Assembly (NCBI GenBank): GCA_021372185.1
Contig: JAJFUY010000089.1
Coordinates: 1-6,800, forward strand
DNA from: Chlamydiales bacterium
GTDB lineage: Bacteria; Chlamydiota; Chlamydiia; Chlamydiales; FEN-1388
Length of the DNA: 6,800 nt
Direction of reading: 5' to 3'
Positions 1 to 6,270 of this stretch are shown one piece after another (the stretch's first letter is position 1; each line of letters begins with the position of its first letter). A program made the translations under genes and the position numbers. The notes beneath the pieces were generated by a model. That model worked only from the letters and a program-made list of their open reading frames with translations. It did not search any database and was not told where the DNA came from.

Positions 1-60
1 TGAACGTTCGTGTAAGTTGTGGAAGTTATTGTTAAATCGGTGTGTGGTCGAAAATTAAGA

Positions 61-78
61 GCGGTAAAAAATTACCGC
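61..78 (-). terminator. possible rho-independent terminator of brnQ
   Basis: On the minus strand a perfect 7-bp stem GCGGTAA/TTACCGC encloses a TTTT loop and is followed by TCTTAATTTT, a broken U-rich tract. It lies 85 nt downstream of the brnQ stop. It is the only one of the hairpins behind brnQ that has a U-rich tail on that strand. On the plus strand no T tract follows, so it would act on brnQ transcripts only. The interrupted U tract makes it a weak candidate. Confidence 0.4.
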
Positions 79-146
79 ACTCCAGAGTGAGCTTACGCTC
101 ACAAGCTACATGTCCAAACTCGAGTCATCACTCTCGAATGAGAGTG
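78..146. repeat. cluster of short dyads with recurring ACTC/GAGT arms
   Basis: Between the brnQ stop and the possible terminator there are several perfect inverted repeats: CACTC-CA-GAGTG (78-89), GTGAGC-TTAC-GCTCAC (87-102), ACTCGAGT (118-125) and CACTCTC-GAAT-GAGAGTG (129-146). Three of them use the same ACTC/GAGT arm. None has a U tract on either strand, so they are not simple terminators. They may fold as consecutive hairpins in the brnQ 3' untranslated RNA or be protein-binding dyads. I recognise no known repeat family. No convincing gene is seen in 1-162. Confidence 0.45.
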
Positions 147-162
147 CCTATACGAATGACTG

Positions 163-1257
163 TTATCTTAAAACCTGTAATTTATATGTTTTTACGCCTA
201 TGTTTACCACGGTAAGCACTATGAGTGCGGGATAGATCATTTCTAGTATAGGGCCTAAAAAGTTGGCTATCCCTGAAAACTCTAGGTTTGACACCAAAAA
301 GGCTATAACTAGCGTGATCATGAGGCTTACTGTATTGCTCATTTTGTTAATTGCTATTTCCTTTTGCAAAAATTCTGCAAACAAACTTGTGAGTGCTATA
401 GCGGTAGTTAAGCAGGCCAAAACTACAGCAAATGATACAAAGGGTGCAGCCATTGAACCTAAAGCTTCTAGAGCCACTTTACCAAACATCTCTTGAGCGG
501 GAGTATTTGCTAAAACTGGAGCGTACAGCCAGCCCATAAGCACCAGTGCAAAATACACAGCATATAAAAGGGCCGCGGCAACAAGTGAGGATTTAAGAAA
601 TACCTGTAGCGGCTGAGATTTTTCTGTGCACGTCTCAAATAAATGCTTTATTACAAAACCTGAAAAGAAAAACGCAGCTACAAGATCCATCGTTTGATAT
701 CCTGTAAAAAATCCATTGGCAAAGGCATTGAGCATATCTGCTGTTTGAGGTTGGACTAAACTGGCATCACGCAGACTAAAAAACACAATGGCCCCAACAG
801 AAAGCAACAATAATGGTGTAAGATAGGTCCCCAATAGCGTCACGATTTTATTTTTATTTACGGTTAACATATAGACAACTACACAAAGTGCGGCACTTGC
901 AACCGGTAGCCCAAGGTTGGGCATCAACATGGTAAGTGCGCCATGCATAACCGTTAGACAACGCGCCAAAACACCAAATGGCCCCATGAGCGCTAAAGCT
1001 AAGAGCGAAAATACAAAAACGCCTTTTTTGCCCAAGATGCCAAAAAATTGAGCCACATCGCCCTTATAAAGCAATATTCCCAGCATCCCCAAAAGCGGAA
1101 ACACAACACAGGTAAATAAAACGCCAAGTGACGCGGCAAAATAATGCCCCTGACTCTCAACACCAACAGTGAGCGGAAACACCAAATTTCCCGACCCAAA
1201 AAACATAGAAAACAGGGCAAACCCTGTACTTACAACTAACAAAAATGTACTACTCAT
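163..1257 (-). CDS. brnQ: branched-chain amino acid transporter, BrnQ (LIVCS) family
   Basis: Predicted inner-membrane cation-coupled importer of leucine, isoleucine and valine, 364 residues. It shows the N-terminal BrnQ signature FFGSGNLVFP (residues 19-28), GYQTMD (186-191) and ACLTTAIALT (281-290), as well as IYPALIVL near the C-terminus (341-348). About ten strongly hydrophobic segments span the whole length. It is clearly shorter than classical BrnQ proteins of roughly 430-440 residues, but the conserved blocks are all present and in order, so it is a compact form rather than a fragment. The start at 1257 is chosen because AAGGA (1266-1270) sits 8 nt upstream. The frame stays open to 1341, but that extension runs through a terminator hairpin and is not credible. 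Expression is probably controlled by the leader-peptide attenuator just upstream, which itself supports Leu/Val/Ile as substrates. Confidence 0.92.
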   Translation of the reverse strand: MSSTFLLVVSTGFALFSMFFGSGNLVFPLTVGVESQGHYFAASLGVLFTCVVFPLLGMLGILLYKGDVAQFFGILGKKGVFVFSLLALALMGPFGVLARCLTVMHGALTMLMPNLGLPVASAALCVVVYMLTVNKNKIVTLLGTYLTPLLLLSVGAIVFFSLRDASLVQPQTADMLNAFANGFFTGYQTMDLVAAFFFSGFVIKHLFETCTEKSQPLQVFLKSSLVAAALLYAVYFALVLMGWLYAPVLANTPAQEMFGKVALEALGSMAAPFVSFAVVLACLTTAIALTSLFAEFLQKEIAINKMSNTVSLMITLVIAFLVSNLEFSGIANFLGPILEMIYPALIVLTVVNIGVKTYKLQVLR

Positions 1258-1280
1258 ATTTAAATCCTTAAAAAATTTGC

Positions 1281-1317
1281 AAAAAAAAAGACCGCATCTC
1301 TTTCGAGATGCGGTCTT
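1281..1317 (-). terminator. brnQ: attenuator terminator (3:4 hairpin) in the brnQ leader
   Basis: On the minus strand AAGACCGCATCTC (1317-1305), loop GAAA (1304-1301) and GAGATGCGGTCTT (1300-1288) form a perfect 13-bp stem with a GNRA-type tetraloop, followed by seven more T residues (1287-1281). This is a near-ideal rho-independent terminator. It lies between the leader peptide stop and the brnQ ribosome binding site, so it would stop transcription before brnQ unless it is pre-empted by the alternative 2:3 pairing. Confidence 0.93.
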
Positions 1318-1382
1318 AAAACCCTTATCTATATTTGGCAAAAACCATCACATAGATTCGCACCTCGTTTGGGTAAGAATCT
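1304..1382 (-). promoter_or_regulatory. brnQ: ribosome-mediated attenuator: 1:2 pause hairpin and 2:3 antiterminator
   Basis: Minus strand. Segment 1, AGATTCTTACC (1382-1372), pairs with segment 2, GGTGCGAATCT (1364-1354). The pairing is 6 bp, one T/C mismatch, then 4 bp including a G-U, with loop CAAACGA. Segment 2, as CGAGGTGCG (1367-1359), can instead pair over 9 bp with one G-U to CGCATCTCG (1312-1304), which contains most of the 5' arm of the terminator. The two structures are mutually exclusive. Segment 1 overlaps the last Ile and Leu codons of the leader peptide. Segment 2 lies within about 14 nt upstream of the leader stop codon, so a ribosome completing the peptide would mask it. I infer that starvation for Leu/Val/Ile favours antitermination and brnQ expression. 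Confidence 0.85.
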
Positions 1383-1419
1383 TAATGACCAGAATGACTG
1401 TTAGATTTTTGCAGAACAT
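1348..1419 (-). CDS. brnQ leader peptide, 23 residues, rich in Leu/Val/Ile
   Basis: A short frame of 23 codons plus TGA, starting ATG at 1419. Its core reads LTVILVIKILT (1404-1372): eight of eleven consecutive residues are branched-chain (three Leu, two Val, three Ile) and two are Thr. The Leu codons include CTA, a codon favoured as a sensor in known leu leaders. AAAGG (1432-1428) lies 8 nt upstream of the ATG, and a promoter candidate ends just before it. The sequence after the core contains none of the sensed residues and ends within the 1:2 hairpin. Its only likely role is cis-acting: ribosome stalling on it reports charging of Leu-, Val- and Ile-tRNAs. The product itself probably has no function. 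Confidence 0.88.
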   Translation of the reverse strand: MFCKNLTVILVIKILTQTRCESM

Positions 1420-1443
1420 ATTTATAACCTTTAACTACTTCAG

Positions 1444-1473
1444 ACAATAGCACGACTACCAAAATATTTACAA
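1444..1473 (-). promoter_or_regulatory. brnQ: promoter candidate for the brnQ leader transcript
   Basis: Minus strand TTGTAA (1473-1468), 18 nt, then TATTGT (1449-1444) preceded by TGC, an extended -10 motif. Each hexamer matches the sigma70 consensus at four of six positions. Transcription would begin near 1437, leaving a short leader ahead of the AAAGG and the leader ATG at 1419. The position is what the attenuator requires. Confidence 0.45.
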
Positions 1474-1483
1474 GTGTTTTTAC

Positions 1484-1512
1484 TTGATGGCTTATGGTCT
1501 TTGCGGTACAAC
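1484..1512 (+). promoter_or_regulatory. fba: promoter candidate for the class I aldolase
   Basis: TTGATG (1484-1489), 17 nt, then TACAAC (1507-1512), each with four of six sigma70 consensus bases. Transcription would start near 1519, giving a leader of about 20 nt that contains AAAAGGA (1528-1534), the ribosome binding site 6 nt before the ATG at 1541. It is placed back-to-back with the brnQ promoter candidate. Confidence 0.35.
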
Positions 1513-1540
1513 TTATGGGTAATAATGAAAAGGATATTCT

Positions 1541-2548
1541 ATGGACACAAACGAGCTAAAGAAAACTGCCACGGCATTAGTTGCAAACAATAAAGGCCTG
1601 TTGGCGATGGATGAGAGCATGCCCACCTGTAATAAACGCTTTAGCGCTCTTGGCATTCCTCTTACAGAAGAAGCTCGAAGAAGCTACCGCGACATGATTT
1701 TGACTACACCAAAGCTCTCTGACAGCATTAGCGGCGTGATTTTGTTTGATGAAACCATCTATCAAGCCACAAAAGCGGGTAAAAGCTTTGTAGAGGTGTG
1801 TAAAGACAACAACATTATTCCTGGCATTAAAGTAGACACAGGCGCAGTTGAGCTTGCAGGGCATCCTGGTGAAAAAATTACCGAAGGTCTTGATGGCTTA
1901 AGAGCTCGCCTTAAGAAATATTCAGAGCTCGGCGCTAAATTTGCCAAATGGCGTGCAGTTATTACAATTGGAAATGACATCCCAAGTGCTGCCTGCATTG
2001 ATGCCAATGCCACCCAGCTTAGCCTTTATGCCGCCCTTTGCCAAGAAGCTGGCATCGTGCCTATAGTAGAGCCAGAGGTGCTTATGGATGGCGATCACAC
2101 AATAGAAGCATGCTATAGCGCCACCCAAAAGACTCTTCAAGCCGTTTTTGCAAAATTACGCCTCCAAAATGTTTTATTAGAGGGCATGTTATTAAAACCC
2201 AATATGGTAGTTCCTGGCCTAAAGTGTGCGAAACAAGATAGTACTGATGTAATTGCCGATATGACAGTAAAATGCCTTATAGAAAATGTCCCAGCAAAAG
2301 TCGCTGGCGTAGTATTTTTATCTGGCGGACAGTCAGCAGAAGATGCGTCTTTACGCTTAAACGCTATGCAGGTGCGTCATGGGGCACAACTACCTTGGCC
2401 ACTCTCATTTTCTTTTGCGCGCGCTATCCAACAGCCAGCACTAGAACTTTGGCGCGGGCAAGACGCTAATGTAAAAGAAGCACAAATTGCACTAGAAAAA
2501 CGAGCCCACGCAAACTTTTTGGCCCGTTCTGGTAAATACACTACCTAA
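1541..2548 (+). CDS. fba: class I fructose-1,6-bisphosphate aldolase
   Basis: Cytoplasmic Schiff-base aldolase, 335 residues, that interconverts fructose-1,6-bisphosphate with dihydroxyacetone phosphate and glyceraldehyde-3-phosphate in glycolysis and gluconeogenesis. It belongs to the class I family shared with animals and plants, not the DhnA/FbaB type. Visible family landmarks are GLLAMDES with Asp24, GIKVD with Lys97, AKWR with Lys136 and Arg138, VPIVEPE with Glu177 and Glu179, LLEGMLLKPNMV with the Schiff-base Lys219, and the phosphate-binding FLSGGQS (259-265). The protein ends shortly after SGKYT, so it lacks the extended C-terminal tail with terminal Tyr of vertebrate aldolases. The ATG at 1541 has AAAAGGA 6 nt upstream. 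It is divergent from brnQ, and its stop codon overlaps that of the convergent HAD gene. The catalytic set is complete, so activity is expected. Confidence 0.95.
   Translation: MDTNELKKTATALVANNKGLLAMDESMPTCNKRFSALGIPLTEEARRSYRDMILTTPKLSDSISGVILFDETIYQATKAGKSFVEVCKDNNIIPGIKVDTGAVELAGHPGEKITEGLDGLRARLKKYSELGAKFAKWRAVITIGNDIPSAACIDANATQLSLYAALCQEAGIVPIVEPEVLMDGDHTIEACYSATQKTLQAVFAKLRLQNVLLEGMLLKPNMVVPGLKCAKQDSTDVIADMTVKCLIENVPAKVAGVVFLSGGQSAEDASLRLNAMQVRHGAQLPWPLSFSFARAIQQPALELWRGQDANVKEAQIALEKRAHANFLARSGKYTT
2496..2528 (-). terminator. possible terminator of the HAD gene inside the aldolase 3' end
   Basis: Minus strand AACGGGCC (2528-2521) pairs with GGCTCGTT (2506-2499), an 8-bp stem with one G-U and a 14-nt loop. 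A short T run follows (through 2496). It lies about 17 nt past the HAD stop codon, which is the expected place. The loop is long and the T run short, so it is only a moderate candidate. On the plus strand no T run follows, so it would not stop aldolase transcripts. Confidence 0.35.
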
Positions 2549-3204
2549 TACAGCAGCTTGGCAAGGTCTATGTCTTTGTAGGAGTTGATAATCATGTCAG
2601 CTTCTGCAAGTTGGCTCATAATGCCGTGTGTGTTGATGCCTATACAAAACATATTGGCAGCTTTGGCAGACTTTATACCGCATGCAGAGTCTTCAATGGC
2701 AATACAGGCATAAGGTGATATCTGGAGTTTTTCTGCCGCGTATAGGTAAATATCAGGCTCAGGTTTTCCCTGCTTTACATGGCTTACGTTGTAGATATGT
2801 TCTCCAAAGAGTTTATCCAGTGACAAAGCTTCTTTAATAGCAAAAAGCGTGGCGTTATCTGCGTTTGTGGCAATGCCATATTTCATGTTATGCGCATCAA
2901 GTGTGGCATGAAAGTCTAAAAAGTTTTCTATAAATTCAACATCTGTGCTCATTAGCGCCCGTGCACACTCTGCTAATTCATCTTTTAGCTCATTTATTGA
3001 TCCATCTAGTACAAATCTATCTTTTATTAATTCTGTAGCCGCTGTAAGCGTAGTTCCTACAATATCTTGAGATAACTCATCAAAGTCTTTTTGGGTCATA
3101 ACCACATTATAGCGCGCCAAAAACGTCACTATTGCCTTATCCCAAAGCTTTTCAGAGTCAGAAATTGTACCATCCATATCAAAAATAATTGCTTGATATC
3201 GCAT
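2545..3204 (-). CDS. HAD-superfamily hydrolase (beta-phosphoglucomutase/phosphatase-like)
   Basis: A 219-residue cytoplasmic haloacid-dehalogenase-fold enzyme, probably acting on a small phosphorylated metabolite such as a sugar phosphate. All four HAD motifs are present: FDMDGT with nucleophile Asp9 and acid/base Asp11, IATNAD with Thr113, KQGKPEPD with Lys147, and AIEDSACG with Glu171 and Asp172. The helical cap lies between motifs I and II (about residues 15-85), as in the subfamily containing beta-phosphoglucomutase, phosphoglycolate phosphatase and sugar phosphatases. The substrate cannot be read from the sequence. I chose the ATG at 3204 because GAGGG (3214-3210) sits 5 nt upstream. An in-frame ATG at 3216 would add four residues but has no clear ribosome binding site. 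It converges on the aldolase with a 4-nt overlap of the ends and diverges from the MFS gene. Confidence 0.88.
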   Translation of the reverse strand: MRYQAIIFDMDGTISDSEKLWDKAIVTFLARYNVVMTQKDFDELSQDIVGTTLTAATELIKDRFVLDGSINELKDELAECARALMSTDVEFIENFLDFHATLDAHNMKYGIATNADNATLFAIKEALSLDKLFGEHIYNVSHVKQGKPEPDIYLYAAEKLQISPYACIAIEDSACGIKSAKAANMFCIGINTHGIMSQLAEADMIINSYKDIDLAKLLY

Positions 3205-3335
3205 ATTCGCCCTCATCTAGGCTACAAGTATAAACTTTTCCTCATTAATAAGCACTCCGTAGTTTTTTGGAGCTTCCCCTAAACTCAAGAGCAATGGTAG
3301 AGTGTTGGGCAAATTTCAAAGATATGGAGTTGATA

Positions 3336-4628
3336 ATGACAGCCACTCGCTCAAACTACCGCTGGGTTATTACTGGACTTATTTTTTTTATCACGCTTGT
3401 AAACTACATCGACCGCTCAGCTATTTCCTTTGTGATTGAACCTCTTAAGACCGAGTTTGGCTTTACCGACACCCAGTTTGGCATGATTTTAAGCGCCTTT
3501 GGCTTAGGCTATGTGCTGCTAACTGCCCTTGGCGGCTGGCTTGTTGATGTATGGGGCGCCCGTATTGTGTGGCCACTTGCGGCCATTACCTGGTCACTAT
3601 GCGTGGCATTTCTTGGCTTTGCCTCAGGTTTTTGGAGCTTTATTGCTATTCGCTTTATGCTGGGCCTTACTGAAGGGCCGCACTTTCCTGCCATGGCAAG
3701 CTCTATTGGCAACTGGCTGACGCCTAATGAACGCGCCCGTGCGCTCTCTTTTGGCCTTGTCGCAATTCCCCTCTCTTCCTGCGTAGGTGCGCCCATTATT
3801 TCGTATCTTGTGGCAACATTTGAATGGAGAATGATGTTTTGGATAGTAAGCCTTGTAGGTATTGTATGGGCTGGTGTGTGGTACTACTTTTATACTGATA
3901 GCCCACAAGATTCTCCACGCGTAAATGCCCAAGAAAAAGAGTACATTAAAAGTAACCAAGTGCAGACTCAAACAAAAAGCTCATCGGTTATTGACTGGCG
4001 CTTTATGCTCTTGCACCCGGCCCTCATTGCCAATAATGTCGCCTACTTTGCCTTTGGCTACATGCTCTTTTTTGCCACACTCTGGTTACCTGGGTACTTT
4101 TTACACGAACATAACCTCAATCTAAAAAGTGTGGGTTGGTACTTAACCATTCCATGGCTAGTAGGAGCTGTATTTTTAAAATTTGGCGGAATACTCTCAG
4201 ACTGGCTCTACAAAAAAACCGGTAGCGGCCGCATAGCCTACGCCCACCTCATCTGGATCTCTCAGCTTATTTCAGGCTGCTTTTTTGTGATGCTCAGCCT
4301 CACAAGCTCCCTTACAATGGCAACAATACTTTTAAGCTTTGGCTTAGGCTTTGGGCTCATGAGCCAGCCCTCATTTTTTAGCGTAAATATAGCGATTGCA
4401 AAGGAAAGAGCCGGCACAAGCCAGGGCATTAACTCAAGTTGCCTCTCTCTTGGCGGCATCATAGCCCCAATCTTAACAGGCTGGCTCATAGACAAAACAG
4501 GCACCTACAAGGCCGCCTTCTTACTTCTGGCCGCAACCATGCTAATAGCGGTAGTAACAGTGATTTTGCTGCATCACCCAGACCGTGCGTGGAGCCCTAA
4601 GGCAAAAAAACGCCTAAGCCCGGCCTAA
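3336..4628 (+). CDS. MFS transporter, anion:cation symporter (ACS)-like
   Basis: A 430-residue inner-membrane major facilitator with about twelve hydrophobic segments in two halves separated by a hydrophilic loop (about residues 188-220). The start of the first half has NYIDRSAISFV (23-33). Loop 2-3 carries the MFS motif GGWLVDVWGARIV (66-78), and TM4 has RFMLGLTEGPHFPA (106-119), typical of the ACS group that includes hexuronate, glucarate and phthalate-type permeases. The second half repeats the loop motif as GGILSDWLYKKTG (284-296). The likely substrate is a carboxylated sugar or another small organic anion taken up with a cation, but this is family inference. The ATG at 3336 is preferred because GGAG (3326-3329) lies 6 nt upstream. 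Upstream in-frame starts (ATG 3324, ATG 3294, TTG 3267) lack good sites. The Lys-Lys codons near its end double as the U tract of a minus-strand terminator. Confidence 0.88.
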   Translation: MTATRSNYRWVITGLIFFITLVNYIDRSAISFVIEPLKTEFGFTDTQFGMILSAFGLGYVLLTALGGWLVDVWGARIVWPLAAITWSLCVAFLGFASGFWSFIAIRFMLGLTEGPHFPAMASSIGNWLTPNERARALSFGLVAIPLSSCVGAPIISYLVATFEWRMMFWIVSLVGIVWAGVWYYFYTDSPQDSPRVNAQEKEYIKSNQVQTQTKSSSVIDWRFMLLHPALIANNVAYFAFGYMLFFATLWLPGYFLHEHNLNLKSVGWYLTIPWLVGAVFLKFGGILSDWLYKKTGSGRIAYAHLIWISQLISGCFFVMLSLTSSLTMATILLSFGLGFGLMSQPSFFSVNIAIAKERAGTSQGINSSCLSLGGIIAPILTGWLIDKTGTYKAAFLLLAATMLIAVVTVILLHHPDRAWSPKAKKRLSPA

Positions 4629-4635
4629 TTAGGCG
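4604..4635 (-). terminator. rho-independent terminator of the deaminase-like gene, overlapping the MFS 3' end
   Basis: Minus strand CGCCTAA (4635-4629), an 11-nt loop, TTAGGCG (4617-4611), then seven T residues (4610-4604). The 5' arm includes the stop codon of the gene it terminates, and the whole 3' arm and U tract lie inside the last codons of the convergent MFS gene. The junction of the two stop codons is also a perfect 12-bp palindrome, GCCTAATTAGGC (4623-4634), offering an alternative shorter stem. Confidence 0.62.
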
Positions 4636-6254
4636 GCATGTTCGATTACTTCAAGGGACGATTGGATATAGCTTTCGTATTCTTTTTTCTTATCTAGGTT
4701 TAAATAGGGGTCTGTTTTTAGCAACGCTAATGCTTTATGAAAATCATCATGAGATTCTTTAAAGCGCTTTAATTCCAACAAAAGAGCGGCTCTCACACAA
4801 AACAGTAGTGGACTATCTAAATCATCCAATGTGTGTAACCAATCAAGCGAACATACCTGATCGATTACTTCTGAAGCGCCATCAACTAGAAGATTCAGAA
4901 CTTGAATGGCATTTGTATTTACATAATCCGCCCAAGCTACTAAATAGCTATTTCGAGTGCTAATCAGCCTGCGAGACACGCTTCTACAATACCCTAGCGC
5001 TTCAATGAACATGTCATTTTCGTAATATGCGTTGCGACAACCCGCTAGTACCTGAATATCATCTGGACATAAAGCATACGCTCTTTGGGCCATCGCTATT
5101 CGTTCTTGCTTATTTCTTCCGGCCTGACGGTGCGCTGCCATTTCGCTTAAAATTTCAGTCACCACTCTATTATTTTCAGCAACGTGTTTGATAAATGATC
5201 TATTAGATGCTGTTATTCCAAGTGCGACAGATGCATTGGCGCGGCGTTTTGTTAAAAAGACAGCTTGTGGCGCATTAAGCCTTTCGCTACTCACAAATGT
5301 GCCGTATATATTGGCACCGGGATTTGTTGTCCTATCATCGCGTTGCAATATAAGATTGAGCGCACCATTACGTAAACGTTTAACGTTTCTATCAGCCCAA
5401 AATTCTGAGTGGTCACTGTTTTGTTTTAAAGATCTCTTGCTATTATCTTCAGCACTTACTCGTGTGCAAAAGGTAAGCCCGCTTTTTTCTGACAAAATGC
5501 AGCTTCTTTTTAGAGCTTCTTCCATTCTTGTAAGAAACTTCCCTCTTTTCTTTTGAAAGCAAAAACTTGAAGGCTCACATTCTGCACACATATAGCGCGT
5601 AGAATGCAAATCTAACACAGCAGCATATACTTTTGGAGCATAGCCTAATTTCGCAAATAGTTGATTTATGAGCAGTTGGATTGTTTCAGCTTTTTTAAGG
5701 GCTCCCCACAAGGCTCGTTCGCTATGATGGTAGCTATCGCTAAATGAATTGGTACCCTTGGCATAATAGGTTTCAACGCGCGACTTACTCTCCTCAGTTG
5801 AATCATCGAGTAAATCAGCTCTAAAGTCTGAGCTGCGTTTATATGTTTTACTTTTTGTAGGGTCTTTTTTTTGAGGTGTTGTGACCTTTTGATCAAATGT
5901 ATACACAGATGTAACATGAGATATCTCCTGCCCATTGTACTTAATAGGTATCGTGATTACTTTTCTTCCATGCGCGCCACCTTTCACATGAGGTCTATCA
6001 CTGACAACAAAACTTATGCTGGCAACAACGTAATTTGGTACTGAACCATCATGGTCACGTGATTCTCGCTCTTGATTTTCTCGGCCACGTAAAATTTCGT
6101 GGATAGCATCACCGTCTATCGCAATTTGCTTGTGGGGTTTTAGCACCGGATTTTTGGTTCCATACACAAGATCTAAACTTTTTACCCAACTAGTTGCGTT
6201 AACTGTTGGTGGGGCAATGTGAGTAGCTGCCAATAAATTATTAAGATCGTTCAT
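4629..6254 (-). CDS. deaminase-fold-like domain protein with C-terminal TPR-like repeats
   Basis: A 541-residue protein that I do not recognise as a named family. The centre has the zinc-site signature of the cytidine-deaminase fold: HSE (His177, Glu179) at the start of a predicted helix, a strand KVYAAVLDL (208-216), then CAEC (Cys223, Cys226), a helix (about 240-250) and a strand TFCTRVS (261-267). Hydrophobic strands at about 75-84 and 98-105 could be the first beta hairpin, with a charged Lys/Ser-rich insert (about 121-160). From about 380 to the end it is helical, with two TPR-like units (about 384-425 and 484-515). There is no signal peptide or membrane segment. The ATG at 6254 follows the upstream gene by 16 nt; the in-frame ATG at 6323 would overlap that gene and is less likely. 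The ribosome binding site is weak (GAG about 4 nt upstream). The substrate is unknown. It could be a nucleic-acid or nucleotide deaminase, a toxin or effector, or a defence protein. Confidence 0.72.
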   Translation of the reverse strand: MNDLNNLLAATHIAPPTVNATSWVKSLDLVYGTKNPVLKPHKQIAIDGDAIHEILRGRENQERESRDHDGSVPNYVVASISFVVSDRPHVKGGAHGRKVITIPIKYNGQEISHVTSVYTFDQKVTTPQKKDPTKSKTYKRSSDFRADLLDDSTEESKSRVETYYAKGTNSFSDSYHHSERALWGALKKAETIQLLINQLFAKLGYAPKVYAAVLDLHSTRYMCAECEPSSFCFQKKRGKFLTRMEEALKRSCILSEKSGLTFCTRVSAEDNSKRSLKQNSDHSEFWADRNVKRLRNGALNLILQRDDRTTNPGANIYGTFVSSERLNAPQAVFLTKRRANASVALGITASNRSFIKHVAENNRVVTEILSEMAAHRQAGRNKQERIAMAQRAYALCPDDIQVLAGCRNAYYENDMFIEALGYCRSVSRRLISTRNSYLVAWADYVNTNAIQVLNLLVDGASEVIDQVCSLDWLHTLDDLDSPLLFCVRAALLLELKRFKESHDDFHKALALLKTDPYLNLDKKKEYESYIQSSLEVIEHAA

Positions 6255-6270
6255 TTTTCTCGGCCTGGAT

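Noticed and set aside
2..58. A short open plus-strand frame at the left edge ending in TAA at 56-58, possibly the end of a gene.
   Set aside because: Only 18 codons are visible, with no recognisable motif and no plus-strand terminator after it. It cannot be told from chance.
1258..1341. Longer N-terminus for BrnQ, open to 1341.
   Set aside because: The extension is translated from the attenuator terminator hairpin and its U tract, is basic and unlike any BrnQ N-terminus, and the good ribosome binding site belongs to the ATG at 1257.
3227..3234. AGTATAAA as overlapping -10 elements for the divergent HAD and MFS genes.
   Set aside because: TATAAA on plus and TATACT on minus look good alone, but neither has a convincing -35 at 16-18 nt.
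3251..3277. AAGCACTCC...GGAGCTT as a hairpin terminator or riboswitch between the HAD and MFS genes.
   Set aside because: The stem needs a 2-nt bulge and a 10-nt loop, no T run follows on either strand, and there are no upstream genes on either strand that would need terminating there.
3267..3335. Upstream starts (TTG 3267, ATG 3294, ATG 3324) for the MFS gene.
   Set aside because: Only the ATG at 3336 has a well-spaced GGAG, and it gives the short hydrophilic N-terminus usual for this family.
5403..5411. A second HSE tripeptide (residues 282-284) in the deaminase-like protein as an alternative zinc site.
   Set aside because: No CxxC follows it at a suitable distance, whereas the HSE at 177-179 is followed by a strand and CAEC in the expected order.
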